A DNA stretch of 64,000 nucleotides from Torymus aiolomorphi (GCA_036365515.1 CM070876.1:125933810-125997809); one strand, 5' to 3'; numbered from the stretch's first letter, positions 32,291 to 43,909 are shown. Numbers and translations: made by a program. The notes: generated by a model from the sequence alone, not told the origin.

Positions 32291-33216
32291 TGACTTTTCC
32301 TTGATTTTATGGTCAATTTTTTTTTTGGTCAATTTTTTGCTTTTTTGGTCAATTTTGCAATAAACTGATCAGCGCAGTGATTAGTCTTCCCATCATATTT
32401 CGCTGCTCGGCCAGTGGAAAAGCACTCTTTTGTTCTCACCTCGTGCAAGCAGAGACGAATTCAAACAATTATCTGAGGGTAGAGTGAAGTGAAATACAAT
32501 GCGTCCCAAAACTATAGAAATACCTAGTTGTTACACGGTATAAGTAGTGTAAGCCTCGCAAATTAATGTGATAATCAGTCAGAACTTTTTTACATGTTTC
32601 AAACATAAAACCCAAACGAAATCAATCGTTTTAAGATGTTAAAAGCCATAAAAATATTTTTTTTATTTACTTTATTTAAAAAATGAACAAATTATTAACA
32701 ATTTTGCCGTCTCATAACTATAGAAACACTTTACAAATTTTCTATTAAACCAAGTGATACTTTGTTTTCATTCATAGTTTTTATTAGTTTCTTATAAAAT
32801 AATACAAATTTAACTAATTTTATGCATAGAATATATTTATTTTCAGAAAGTAGTTGATTTTTTCTTAATTGTGAAGATACTAATCAACTACGTTTTAACT
32901 GTGTATTTGCACAATATTTTATAATAACAATATTTAAAACAAGCAACGCTGATTCCGAGTACTGCGGCAAAACGTAAACATATGATCGAGTTCGTTCGCT
33001 GCAGGAGGGGGTGCGCGGTAAGAGGACCAGCACGCGCAGTGCGAAGGGACCCCCTCCCCACGCCCAAAAACCGATTCTCTGACGAACCTCCTTAACCGTC
33101 CTATAGTCGATAATGTAGATACTTTCTTAATCTATGTAGTAGAAATCGTACTGCGTAACGACGAAAGCTTTTTCGAATGGAAAAGTAGTATAACAATTTT
33201 CTGTAATAAACTCACA

Positions 33217-34255
33217 ATGCCGAGAGGTAAATATTTAACTGATCCCGAAAAAGGACGAATTCAAGCATACCGTGAAACTCGGTTAAGTCTTAGAAAAATA
33301 TCACAAAATCTTCCCGTATGGAAATAATAAATGTATGAAACCGTAGGAAAACGTATAAAAACGTATAAAAATGAACCTTTCTATTGGTTTTGGGACATAT
33401 TTTATAGGGTTTTATACATTTTTAGACATTTTTATACAGTTTAATACATTTTCAGGCATTTTCTTACACTTCAGAAATTCTTCCATGTCAAGTTTGTAAA
33501 AGGTTAATGTAATAAAACATAGGAAACCGTATAAAAATGTATATTTCTGTATATTTCCGTAAATTTCTTCAAATTTATTACATTTTTATACGGTTTTATA
33601 CATTTTTATACAGTTTAATATATTTTCATACAAAAAAAAAAAAAAAATAGAAAAATAAATAAATAAATTATGTTTTTATGTTTATAAAAATATAATTACA
33701 TTTTTCCGTTTTTTACGATTTATAAATTTTATAAAACGTAAAAAACCATATGAAATTGTATAAAATAGTTGCAAATCGTAGAAAACTGTATTAAAATGTT
33801 ACAAACCGTATGAAACCGTATTAAAACGAATCAAAACGTATTAAAACGTATAAATTTGTCCAAAAACCAATGTTTCGATCTGGTTTTATACGTTTTTATA
33901 CAGTTTTGTGCGGTTTTATACGGTTTCATACATTTCTTTTTTTTCAAAGTTATTCATAGTTTTTTAAAAGATCCTGCACTTTATGGTACAAAAAAAAACA
34001 GGTGGACGAAAAACAAAGATTACGCCTCGATTGGAAAGGCAAATTGTTAACATAGCTAGTAATTCCATGATTAGTGTGAATAAAATCAAAAACCGTTTAC
34101 CAGTAAGCATTTCCAAATCATCGATACATCGAGTATTGCAACAGTCTACTTTTATCACTAGGAAAAAAATGCAGAAAGTTCCAAGATTATTGCCACGACA
34201 TAAAGAAGCTAGATTAGATTTTGCTAGATTGAACATGACTACAAACTTTGAAATG
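33217..34255 (+). pseudogene. Tc3-like transposase N-terminal half, interrupted
   Basis: The first segment (33217-33310) encodes MPRGKYLTDPEKGRIQAYRE and a helix-turn-helix, LSLRKISQNL. After the repeat insertion, coding resumes near 33948 with VIHSFLKDPALYG. It shifts frame at a poly-A run (about 33992) and goes on with the second HTH: TGGRKTKITPRLERQ, ISKSSIHRVLQQ, LLPRHKEARLDFARLNMTT. The DDE/D catalytic core is missing, so the protein is only a DNA-binding relic. The order of motifs matches Tc3-type transposases. Confidence 0.7.
33311..33947. repeat. TATAC-rich foldback repeat, copy 2
   Basis: Starts TTCCCGTATGGAAATAATAA like copy 1. The left AAATGTATGAAACCGTA is inverted at the right end (GGTTTCATACATTT). 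It is inserted into the Tc3-like transposase, which defines both borders within a few bases. Confidence 0.8.
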
Positions 34256-34640
34256 GTAAATTACACAGGTCCACAAAAAAAATTCTGTCTGTTCTGGGAT
34301 GGAGACTATACTTTTCTTTTGTATTTTTTCCCGCTGAATCCGAATCCGGCGTTAAAAGTAGGGGGTTGGCCGCATATTTTGAACATAACCTCAAAAACTG
34401 TCGAAAGGCCGTGTTTCTGTGGAAAAACTTGAGAAGAAAAAAAAACATTGTTTCCATCACATCAAAAATACTTTCTTTTTATGTATTTTGGCTTGCTGAA
34501 TCCGAATTTGTTATGGAAAAAGAGATTTGACCGCCTAATTTCGGAGATAACCTCAAAAAACTAGTCAGTCAATTTGCACAAGAACTAAATTGGCTTACGC
34601 TTGCGTATACCCTTGTCATCGAACGACCTATGCAAAGGAT
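34256..34640. other. non-coding, local direct repeats
   Basis: The phrase GCTGAATCCGAAT occurs at 34334 and 34494, and ATAACCTCAAAAA at 34385 and 34548, so two diverged copies of a ~160-base unit lie here. No gene is seen. Confidence 0.55.
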
Positions 34641-35140
34641 TTCTACGCCACTTTTTGTTATTAGACTGTACATCTCTTTTTATTATCCAGCAATAGTCCG
34701 CCATCATTTTCACGCCATATTTTCCTTGCCGCACCTACGTTCAAATTCCTTCATATCCTGATGAAATCTTTCACCATGCTCTTTACTGTAGTCACCTAGG
34801 ACTGGTGGAAATTCATCAATGTGCGAATCGAGAAAGTGGAGTTTTAAATTCATTAAGCAACCTAATTTTTTGAAGTTTTGTACCTTAGTGTCTACGATGC
34901 TCTTATAGTTCTCATCTTTATTGTTACCAAGAAATTTTGTTGCAACATCTTTGAAGCTCAACCAGGCTGCCTTCTCGGTATCATTCATGCTTTTGACGAA
35001 TTCTTCGTTCCTGAACATTTTGCGAATTCGAGGTCCGTCAAAGATACCTTCCTTCAATTTAACCAGAGTTATATTCGTAAAGATGGTTTCTAAGTATTTG
35101 AAGCATGGCCCTTCTTTATCGAGAGCTTTAACAAATTGTT
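34641..35140 (-). pseudogene. repeated arthropod hypothetical ORF, minus fragment
   Basis: On the minus strand the frame reads VKALDKEGPCFKYLETIF, then LKEGIFDGPRIRKMFRN, KFLGNNKDENYKSIVDT, LHFLDSHIDEFPPVLGDYS and EHGERFHQDMKEFERR. Further small pieces (ADYCWIIKRD) lie beyond 34700. I recognise this as a hypothetical ORF widely repeated in insect genomes whose biochemical role I do not know. It is generally taken as transposon-derived. The fragment is C-terminal and lacks its upstream part. Confidence 0.6.
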
Positions 35141-35309
35141 ATACTAGGTCAACAATCAGGTTTTACCAAGTACCCATGCTATTTATGCATGTTTGACAGT
35201 CGAGATAGACCAAAACACTATAATACAAAAGTATGGCGAGCGAGGCCACCACTTACTCCAGGTTCCAGCAATGTCATCAATCGTCCTCATGTCGATCCTA
35301 GAAAATCCT

Positions 35310-35485
35310 TTTACCTCCTTTACATATAAAATTAGGGCTGATGAAACAATTTGTTAAAGCTCTCGATAAAGAAGGCGATGCTTCAAATACTTAAAAACCA
35401 TCTTTACGAATATAACTCTGGTTAAATTGAAGGAAGGTATCTTTGACGGACCTCAAATTCGCAAAATGTTCAGGAACGAAGAAAA
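35310..35485 (+). pseudogene. same hypothetical ORF, plus-strand fragment
   Basis: The plus strand encodes PLHIKLGLMKQFVKALDKEG, then after a one-base shift LKTIFTNITLVKLKEGIF and GPQIRKMFRNE. About 145 bases here are the reverse complement of the 5' end of the minus-strand fragment at 34990-35135, so two copies face away from each other. A (CA)n tract follows at about 35555-35594. Confidence 0.6.
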
Positions 35486-35720
35486 AAAACAAAAAAAATG
35501 AGACCTGTCCGGTCAAAATCGACCGAGTAGAAGCTGAGATCCAGGCGTATACGCGTGCACGCGCGCACGCGCACACACACACACACACACACACATCCAT
35601 ACAGACATTTTTCAAAAACCATGTATTTTGATTCCTAACACCTCGGAACACAATTATAACATGTTTTTACAACAACTCAAAAATTTACTATCTCAAAGCT
35701 TCCTCTAGGAAGAAGCAAAA

Positions 35721-38374
35721 GTTGAAATCAAAGTAGTTGAAAGACAATTATCAATTGTATATTTCGATGCACAGACAAATACTTCCTACTCAATAATTTT
35801 TAAATAAAATATGGTGTTCTTATTAAGCCTTTGATTCATGAAATTTCATAAACTATGTAATCTACAATCTTATAAATCATTAACATTCATAATTAAATTA
35901 TTTAATTTTAAACTTACAGTGTATAGTTTATAAATTACATGAAGCGAAGGCTTAATAAGAACACCATATTATATGGAACTATTATTGAGTAAGAAGTATT
36001 GGTCTGTGCATCGGAATATACAATTGCTAAATTGTCTTTCAACTACTTTGATTTAAACTTTTTATAGTTATTTACTTTTAGCTTTGATACATAATAATAG
36101 ATTACTTGTCAAATTAAGTTTTGGGTAGATATGAAGAATGGAAATAGAGCGTATTAACAATTGTAAGCGGCTCCCATTGAAAATTTAGAAAAGTAAATAT
36201 AAATAATATTACTTATAAGCCTATCAAAAATATTGTTGAAAATAGATATTTAATGTATTTTTCATTCTTTGGCAAAATTCAGCAACAAGATCCATGACAT
36301 AAGATATATGAAAAATATCAAGTTATCAAATCGATCGAGTTATCAAAAACATAAATTATTGGTTTCTTTTGACATTACAAAATTACAATTCTTTTCAAGT
36401 GAGTTTGCCAACATCGATTGAGGACTCAGTTTAAAGGCTTTTTAATAAAGACTCAAAAAAAATTTTGTCGAATGAAAAACATTCTGCCGTACTATTTTCT
36501 TTTTTCAAATGAAGGTATACTAATAAGCAACCAATCTAAGACTCTCCAAATGGATCATGTAATAAATATAATCACATTCTACAAATAAAAATCAAATGTC
36601 CTCCGAATCAATGTTTATACAAAAGTTTCAGGATTTTCAATAAAAAAAATAACAAAAGTTGAGTATTCAACAAAAATTACAAAAAAAAAGATATTTTTCA
36701 TGTCTCATAACTTTTGTAATTATTAAAGTACCGGTGTAAAAATCTAAGAACAATTTATTTCACCAAAAACAATTATTTCTTAATGTAACATAAACGGTTT
36801 TAAAACTTTGTGCTGCTGACTTCATGTAAAATCTGTTCAGTAGAAATTCTAAACTTACATTTTACCTGGTTTTGATGAGATCAATCCAGGTTTTCGTTAT
36901 TCCTGGGTTGTGCCATCTCCCCAAAATGATCTCAGCATCGGCCAGGCGACCAAACAGTAATCACTTAAGGGTAAGCCCTTTCTCGCTCCTAACCTCTCTA
37001 TGGGTGGGTGGACTGATGGTACTTTTCTCTTATTACAGGTATCTGGGGCAGCGGGAGGGGTGATCAACGATCCCCACTGCTACACAGTGTCATTTTCTGC
37101 GGTAATGTTGTCCTAGTCTTCTTCACATCAGCTTTATCAGCTCTCCTATTACACCGCCAGCGTAGTGGCTGCTTGCAGTTTCTTATCCGCTGCATATGTC
37201 ATCAGCAACAATCAGGCTGAGGCTCTGCTCAACAGTAGTAAATAAGGGCCTCGACCTTTTACATGAAGTCAGCAGCACAAAATTTTAAAACCGTTTATGC
37301 TACTTTGAGAAATATAATAATTGTTTTTGGTAAAAAAAAAATTGTCCTTAGATTTTTACACCGGTACTTTATTAATTACAAAAGTTATGTGACATGAAAA
37401 ATACCTATTTTTTGCAATTTTTGCCGAATACTCAACTTTTGTGATTTTTGTTATTGAAAATCCTGAAACTTTTGTATAAAGATTGATTGGAAGGACATTT
37501 GATTTTTATTTGTAGAATGTGATTATATTTATTTCATGATCCATTTGGAGCGTCTTAGATTGGTTACTTATTAGTATACCTTCATTTGAAAAAAGAAAAT
37601 AGTACGGTAGAATGTTTTTCATTCGACAAAATTTTTTTTGAGTCTTTATTAAAAAGCCTTTAAACTGAGTCCTCAATCGATGTTGGCAAACTCACTTGAA
37701 AAGAATTGTAATTTTGTAATGTCAAAAGAAACCAATAATTTATGTTTTTGATAACTCGATCGATTTGATAACTTGATATTTTTCATATATCTTATGTCAT
37801 GGATCTTGTTGCTGAATTTTGCCAAAGAATGAAAAATACATTAAATATCTATTTTCAACAATATTTTTGATAGGCTTATAAGTAATATTATTTATATTTA
37901 CTTTTCTAAATTTTCAATGGGAGCCGCTTACAATTGTTAATACGCTCTATTTCCATTCTTCATATCTACCCAAAACTTAATTTGACAAGTAATCTATTAT
38001 TATGTAACAAAGCTAAAAGTAAATAACTATAAAAAGTTTAAATCAAAGTAGTTGAAAGACAATTTAGCAATTGTATATTCCGATGCACAGACAAATACTT
38101 CTTACTCAATAATAGTCTAATATAATATGGTGTTCCTATTAAGCCTTTGCTTCATGTAATTTCATAAACTATTCACTGTAAGTTTAAAATTTAATAATTT
38201 AACTATGAATGTTAATGATTTATAAGATTGTAGATTACATAGTTTATGAAATTTCATGAAGCGGAGGCTTAATAAGAACACCATATTTTATTTGAAAATT
38301 ATTGAGTAAGAAGTATTTGTCTGTGCATCGAAATATACAATTGATAATTGTCTTTCAACTAATTTGATTTCAAC
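35721..38374. mobile_element. giant foldback element, ~1.1-kb arms
   Basis: Left arm 35721-36831 and right arm 37257-38374 are near-identical reverse complements around a 425-base loop. The outer ~330 bases of each arm are themselves palindromic, centred near 35895 and 38205. No transposase-like frame is present in arms or loop. The loop holds GC-richer DNA with a TTATTACAG phrase, but no gene could be supported. Confidence 0.9.
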
Positions 38375-38700
38375 CTTTTTATAGCAATTTACTTTTTGCT
38401 CTGGCACACATAATAATAGATTACTTATGAAATTCAATTTCGAATAGATATGAAGATTACAAATAGAGTGTATTATCAGTGTAAGCGGCTCCCATTGAAA
38501 ATTTGGGAAATTAAATATAAATGTTATTACTTATATACATAAAATATACAATTCTTTACAAAAGAGGGTTTGCCAATATCGTTCCAGTTCTTTTTAATAA
38601 AGGATCAGAAAAAATTTTGTTGAATAAAAAATATTAGTTAACTGACTAAAGCATAAACGACTTTAAAATTTTGAGCTGCTTTTTTTAAAGCACTAACATC
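38375..38700 (+). repeat. shortened third copy of the foldback arm
   Basis: Directly after the right arm, sequence in left-arm orientation follows again: TAAGCGGCTCCCATTGAAAA (38490) matches 36170, and TTTTGAGCTGCT near 38680 matches the inner arm end. About 700 bases of the arm are deleted. The palindromic outer block is therefore shared by the right arm and this copy. Confidence 0.75.
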
Positions 38701-40087
38701 GCCAAGATGTCGACTCCTCGCGCTGTCGCCGACGTCGTCTCAACTATTCAAAGTAGTTGCTAATAATCGAGTACACGTGGGCGCGCTTACAACTCATTTT
38801 AACGAAGAAAATGACAACCCAATTATTGAGCGGTACATGTGCGTTCTATCCGAGCTCGAGAAAAAAGTCTCGTAAAACTTACGTTATTTAGCTTAGCTTA
38901 TGCCCCCGTCCTTTAGTTAGGCATGAAATTTTTTTTTTTTACTTGGATGACAACAAAATAGAACACAAGGTTGCCTATAATATGTTCTGAAACCTTGATG
39001 ATAAGTAGATGTGTAATATTTTAATCTAGCATTTTTTACATGAAATACATGTGGGAATGGCTCTTCTCGAAGATAAACTTTATTTTGCTTTTTCATTGAA
39101 AGCCATTCCCCTAAAATATTTGAATAAGCTAATGATGTCTCAGCAACAGGTGATATAAAAAATAAAAGAACTCGAGAAATGCCTCATTTGTCTAAATGTG
39201 AACTTAGGAACTGAAACAAATCATAAACTACACCAGATGGATAGCAAGGTATTAATATACAGTCTCCTGAGCGCAATGCCATAGCTAAAATTAATACAGA
39301 TTATATAGCGAATGAAAGGATGATAATAATCTTTCATTTTCTTCATTAATGGTTATTAATTAGTTTAAAATGAAGTTATGATTATAGCTACAACCATAGT
39401 AACTTATCAACTGTCATGCACAGTTCACCCAACATAGTGTCAGGATTTGCTATGGGCATTTGTGCTAAACCAGTAAGAATAAGTAAATTGGCATGTTTCA
39501 AGGTAGTTTGCTCCATTGGTCTTGGATGAGTTGTGAGAGTTGACGATCCACTTATGTAAGCTACATTTTCATAGTTTTACGTAAGCTACTTTTTAATAAT
39601 TTATATCTTTATTTTTGATATAAATCATCAATCTCTCCGTTGCCATTTCTTGTTTTTGCTTTACTTTCCACCAAGCGACGAGGTATTCCAAAATCCCTCC
39701 ATGGGACTCCATGATTTTCAAACAAAACAATATTGGTAGGCTTTACGTGCTTAACGTGCTTTTAGAGTCTATTACGAGAAATAAAAATAATGGTACATTA
39801 GAAATTCACAATATAAACAAATCTAACAAACATGTTATTAAAAACAATGACGAATATTTATTGTTCACTAAAACCAATACTTACTGTTAAATTAACTTTT
39901 CATAAAGAATCTTGAGGTACTTATTGCTTGTCTGCTCCTTTTCAAAGGTTTGTCTCAACATGTCACCATTATCTCCATGGAAATACACACATCCAAAACT
40001 GTAATGAAACAGCAACGCATTATACAATGTACGAGGAATCATGAGACTTAAGGACCATATCGAAATCCATGAATATCCTTTTGTTTT

Positions 40088-40346
40088 TGTTAATATTAGA
40101 GGTATGGAGATGGGACACAGGGCTTCCTCAATAAGCACACACCGACTCACAAGAACAATAACTTACTTTATTAACTCCCGACTTCTCTTTGGTACAGCTC
40201 TCTCTCTCTACAACCGCTCTCTGCGGAGGATGACGGACGAGTGAGCGGTCCCGCTCGCTCTCGCTAGCTCGCTTGCTCTTAACCGCGTGATGGCGCTGCG
40301 CGTGCATCTTCCATCTCACTTATATAAATGTACTCATATTCTAACA
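40088..40346 (-). repeat. copia 3' LTR
   Basis: 259 bp. Ends are the inverted TGTTA/TAACA. It is 98.5% identical to the other LTR, indicating recent insertion. It contains a CTCTCT run and a TATATAA box. Confidence 0.95.
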
Positions 40347-40750
40347 CGCCTCCTTACATTTATATTTCTCGCAATTACAATATTCTTTACATTAAATTCA
40401 ATGGTTCTCGCAAATTTTCGAATCTTACTCTTACAATGTCTTATTAATTTTAAATTTTTTTCTATTGATATACTTTTCATAAAATTCAAGTTTTCTCTTC
40501 TTTTACAACAAATCAAAATGTCGTCTACAAATATAATTAAGTAAATAATCTCATTTCTTACTCTAAACGTATACAAACAATTATCATGTTCACTTCTTTC
40601 AAATCCTAATAATCTTAAATAACTATCGAGACACTCATACTAATCTCTTGGACTCTCGCGTAAACCATACAATGCTTTATTTAACATACACATTTTCAGC
40701 TTTCTTAGTATAAATCCACTTTAAATCTAATACCTTTTCATTCTTTGGTT
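40334..40750 (-). pseudogene. copia RT remnants
   Basis: After a frameshift downstream of integrase the minus strand gives LVDKPKNEKVLDLKWIYTKK, the start of RT. It jumps to ALYGLRESPRDW-like coding and then IIYLIIFVDDILICCKRREN with the catalytic FVDD. Most of RT and all of RNase H are deleted, so this copy cannot encode its own replication enzyme. Confidence 0.8.
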
Positions 40751-40752
40751 TG

Positions 40753-43602
40753 TCAACTAATTCCTAAGTTTTTATTTTTCTTTAAACTATTCATCCTTTT
40801 ATTCCTATCATCTACCCAAAAACTAGACTCATCACATTTAATAGCCTTATCAAAATTTTCAAAACTATCTGCACTGCAATAACTTACATAAATACAACCG
40901 TGATATACATAATTATCATCAAATCTACTAGGTTTTTTAATCGTTCTTTGTGACCTTCTTAAATCAGGTACTTCTTTAACTTCATTTTCAACATTTTCTA
41001 AATTTTCATTAAACCCTTGATTACAGTTTTCATTTTCATTTTCATTTATAGCTTGTGTTTCCGAATTAGTTTTACTTCCCCTACTTGACTCGAGAGTCGA
41101 AGTAGGTGGAAGGATTAAGTCAATTTTGTTTTCAATTCCTTCATCAATATCATCAAATCCAATGCATTTTACATTTTCTTCTATAATATCAACGTGTCTA
41201 GCTACAATAACTCTATTTCCTATCAAAACTCTATACCCCGTTACATCATAACCTATCAACGTTCCTAAATCCGCTTTTCTATCCCATTTCGAATTTCTTT
41301 TGCTTTCAGGTACTCTGACAAATACTTTACTACCATATAATTTTAAATATTTTGCATCTGGCTTTTCGTTAAAAAATATCTCATAAGGAGATTTATTCCT
41401 TTCTAACGTGTTTGCTATTGTCCTGTTCTTTAAGTATGCTGCAGCGCATACTACTTCTGGCCAGTACCTTTTCTCTAACTTTGACTCAGTTAATAAACAC
41501 CTAGCACTATCCATAATTGTCCTATTGTACCTTTCAGCGGTACCGTTTAACTCATGTACATACGGTGGACATGCTTCTACCTCAATTCCTTTATTTCTAA
41601 ATAGTCTATACATATCTTTATTCAAATACTCAGTTCCATTATCACATCTTAGTTTCTTAATTTTCTTTCCTGTCTTATTCTCAACTAAATTTATATACTC
41701 CTCAAATTTATCATATACCTCACTTTTTGACTTTATCGGATAAACTTTAGCTAGTTTACTAAATTCGTCAATAAACGTAAGAAAATATTTTTCCCCTTTA
41801 TAACCTTCTGAATGTGGCCCATTTAGATCTGTATGTACTATCTCTAAAATATCTTTCGCTCTTTTCCTGTTATTTTCAAAAGGAATATTATGCATTTTAT
41901 TCTTAATACATATAGCACACTTAAAATAGTCAGATTCTATTTCACTAGGTAAACCTCCCAATACATGATTTCTACACATAGTATTCAAATAATTAAAATT
42001 AACATGCCCGAGAGTTCTATGCCATCTTTCTTTCATAGTCATTTTTTCATTTCTTATTGACATATTCGTTTCACTACTTTGATCTATATAACCTGTCATT
42101 TTATAAACTCTATTACATTTCCAAGCTATTCCAACTAAGTTATTTCCATTATAAATCTTTGAACTATTTCCAATTGAAACAATTTTATTTTTATCAGTTA
42201 CTCTTGCAAAACTCATTAAATTTCTATCCATCTCTTTTACATAGAAAACATTTTCAATATTAAAGTCAATTAAATCATTAAATACTTTAAATTTCCCTTT
42301 AACTCGTCCTATTTTAGTCGCCTTTAAAATCCTACCATCTCCTACTTTAACATCTATTGGCTCTTTTAATACAATCGAATCATAATAATACCTGTCATTA
42401 TTAATAACGTGGTCAGTACAGCCACTGTCCAAAATCCACTCTATTTTACCATCATTCACATTACCGTATACTGTATTCGCGGACCTAACCTCTACTGACG
42501 CGCTAAATGCATCGCTCTTCTCTGCGCCTCGCTCAGCTTGGCTGCCGTCGTCGCCGGTTCTCGCGCCTCGGCAGCGTTGTCGGTAGCCGCTTCTTCTACG
42601 CCGGTTGGAACTCGTTCCTCGCTGCTGGCTGGCTTCTCGGCCGCTCGCGCCTCCTTGCTGTTGCGAGTAGCCTCTGCCGGTTCTCCCACCGCTCCGTGGC
42701 GCGCGGCTTCCTCTGCCGCCTCCTTGCTGTGGCGTGCGATTCCCGGAATTGTTTTTCGTCGGGCAATCGTATTGTATGTGTCCTACACCACCACATACAT
42801 AACATGTCCTTTTGTCCTGGTGTTTGTTCTTTTCAAACGTGAACGCGTTTGATCTTGAATTTTCACTTTCACCATGTTTCTTCTTAAATTCAAATTCTAG
42901 TTTTGACTTCACAAATTCCACTGTTTTGTCCTTTTCCGATAATGCGTCCACAATATCAACCATGTGCGACATATTTTCTGGTAGCGTTAATAAGAAGTAA
43001 TTCAATTTATCTTCTTTTGTCACGTTTTCTCCTGCATTTTTTAACTCGTTCATTAATTTTTCAAAGTTATTATAGAAGTCTGTCGGGTTCTCACTTTCAT
43101 TCATTTTCAAATCAAGTAACTTTCTTTTACACAGCAGTTTCACAGCACTGCTTTTCACCAAATAATGTTCATCCAATTTAGCAACCATTTTCTCTGCAGT
43201 TTCTTCTGAAATAATTAATTCTAATTGTGTATTCGTCATACTGTTCACTATATAATTTTTTGCTTTTATCTCTTTTTTCTTCCACTCGATTTCTGTTATT
43301 TCTGCCGGTCTTTCATTATGCTCGATAACTTCACTGCACTCTTTAAATTCCAAGAATAATTTCAATTTGTACTTCCATTTATCATAATGTGTCCCATCAA
43401 ATACTTGTAACGTAAATCCTTTGTTTTCCGATGCCATCTCGCTTTCAACAGGAACTTTCTTTTTCTCTTCTTTAATTTCTGTATCGTAAAACTCTTCTTC
43501 ACTTTCAGTTTCACTTGACTTTTCACTTTTTACTTCCCGAGGCTCTGTCTTTACGCTCATGTGTTTTTCTTTGTTCTTGCGGCATGCTGCCACAATACTC
43601 AT
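40753..43602 (-). CDS. copia Gag-protease-integrase polyprotein
   Basis: A single 949-codon frame from ATG 43602. In order: an acidic N-terminus; Gag (about 60-260, FDGTHYDKWKYKLKLFL at its start); the CCHC knuckle CYVCGGVGHIQYDC; an Arg/Gly/Gln-rich stretch; protease with WILDSGCTDHVIN; the integrase zinc region (WHRTLGHVNF, then CAICIKNK) and core with VHTDLNGP, RCDNGTEYLN and a Glu in NGTAERYNRTIMD. An acidic linker ends in RRSQRTIKKPSRF, the usual bridge to RT. The frame stops at LGIS where RT should begin. Order protease-integrase-RT is diagnostic for copia. No stop is found within these 949 codons. Confidence 0.95.
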   Translation of the reverse strand: MSIVAACRKNKEKHMSVKTEPREVKSEKSSETESEEEFYDTEIKEEKKKVPVESEMASENKGFTLQVFDGTHYDKWKYKLKLFLEFKECSEVIEHNERPAEITEIEWKKKEIKAKNYIVNSMTNTQLELIISEETAEKMVAKLDEHYLVKSSAVKLLCKRKLLDLKMNESENPTDFYNNFEKLMNELKNAGENVTKEDKLNYFLLTLPENMSHMVDIVDALSEKDKTVEFVKSKLEFEFKKKHGESENSRSNAFTFEKNKHQDKRTCYVCGGVGHIQYDCPTKNNSGNRTPQQGGGRGSRAPRSGGRTGRGYSQQQGGASGREASQQRGTSSNRRRRSGYRQRCRGARTGDDGSQAERGAEKSDAFSASVEVRSANTVYGNVNDGKIEWILDSGCTDHVINNDRYYYDSIVLKEPIDVKVGDGRILKATKIGRVKGKFKVFNDLIDFNIENVFYVKEMDRNLMSFARVTDKNKIVSIGNSSKIYNGNNLVGIAWKCNRVYKMTGYIDQSSETNMSIRNEKMTMKERWHRTLGHVNFNYLNTMCRNHVLGGLPSEIESDYFKCAICIKNKMHNIPFENNRKRAKDILEIVHTDLNGPHSEGYKGEKYFLTFIDEFSKLAKVYPIKSKSEVYDKFEEYINLVENKTGKKIKKLRCDNGTEYLNKDMYRLFRNKGIEVEACPPYVHELNGTAERYNRTIMDSARCLLTESKLEKRYWPEVVCAAAYLKNRTIANTLERNKSPYEIFFNEKPDAKYLKLYGSKVFVRVPESKRNSKWDRKADLGTLIGYDVTGYRVLIGNRVIVARHVDIIEENVKCIGFDDIDEGIENKIDLILPPTSTLESSRGSKTNSETQAINENENENCNQGFNENLENVENEVKEVPDLRRSQRTIKKPSRFDDNYVYHGCIYVSYCSADSFENFDKAIKCDESSFWVDDRNKRMNSLKKNKNLGIS

Positions 43603-43650
43603 CGAGGTTTGTACTGAGTCAGGATCAAAGAACCACGAACACTGCTACCA

Positions 43651-43909
43651 TGTTAATATTAGAGGTATGGAGATGGGACACAGGGCTTCTTCAATAAGCA
43701 CACACCGGCTCACAAGAACAATAACTTACTTTATTGACTCCCGACTTCTCTTTGGTACAGCTCTCTCTCTCTACAACCGCTCTCTGCGGAGGATGACGGA
43801 CGAGTGAGCGCTCCCGCTCGCTCTCGCTAGCTCGCTTGCTCTTAACCGCGTGATGGCGCTGCGCGTGCATCTTCCATCTCACTTATATAAATGTACTCAT
43901 ATTCTAACA
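43651..43909 (-). repeat. copia 5' LTR
   Basis: 259 bp, partner of the LTR at 40088. Transcription would start here and run on the minus strand. Confidence 0.95.

Larger units (their letters stand above)
32497..34255 (+). mobile_element. broken Tc1/Tc3-like DNA transposon
   Basis: The left end reads TA-CAATGCGTCCCAAAACTATAG, the usual form of Tc1/Tc3-type termini, and a related phrase GCCGTCTCATAACTATAG lies inside at 32705. The transposase begins at 33217, is split by a TATAC-rich repeat (33311-33947) and stops matching near 34255. No right inverted repeat was found. Confidence 0.65.
40088..43909 (-). mobile_element. copia LTR retrotransposon, RT mostly deleted
   Basis: Two 259-bp LTRs (40088-40346 and 43651-43909) begin TGTTA and end TAACA and differ at only four positions. 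The host duplication GTTTT flanks the element (40083-40087, 43910-43914). On the minus strand a TGGTAGCAGTGTTCGTGG primer-binding-type site adjoins the 5' LTR (43650-43633) and a purine tract, AAGGAGGCG, adjoins the 3' LTR. Confidence 0.95.

Noticed and set aside
35391..35651. Open frame across a (CA)n tract on the minus strand
   Set aside because: The translation is mostly microsatellite-derived Cys-Val repeats.
36872..37063. Possible exon in the foldback loop ending at a TTATTACAG acceptor-like site
   Set aside because: A single acceptor-like phrase without a coding motif or partner exon is not enough.
42492..42852. Plus-strand frames antisense to copia Gag
   Set aside because: Shadows of the intact 949-codon minus-strand frame.
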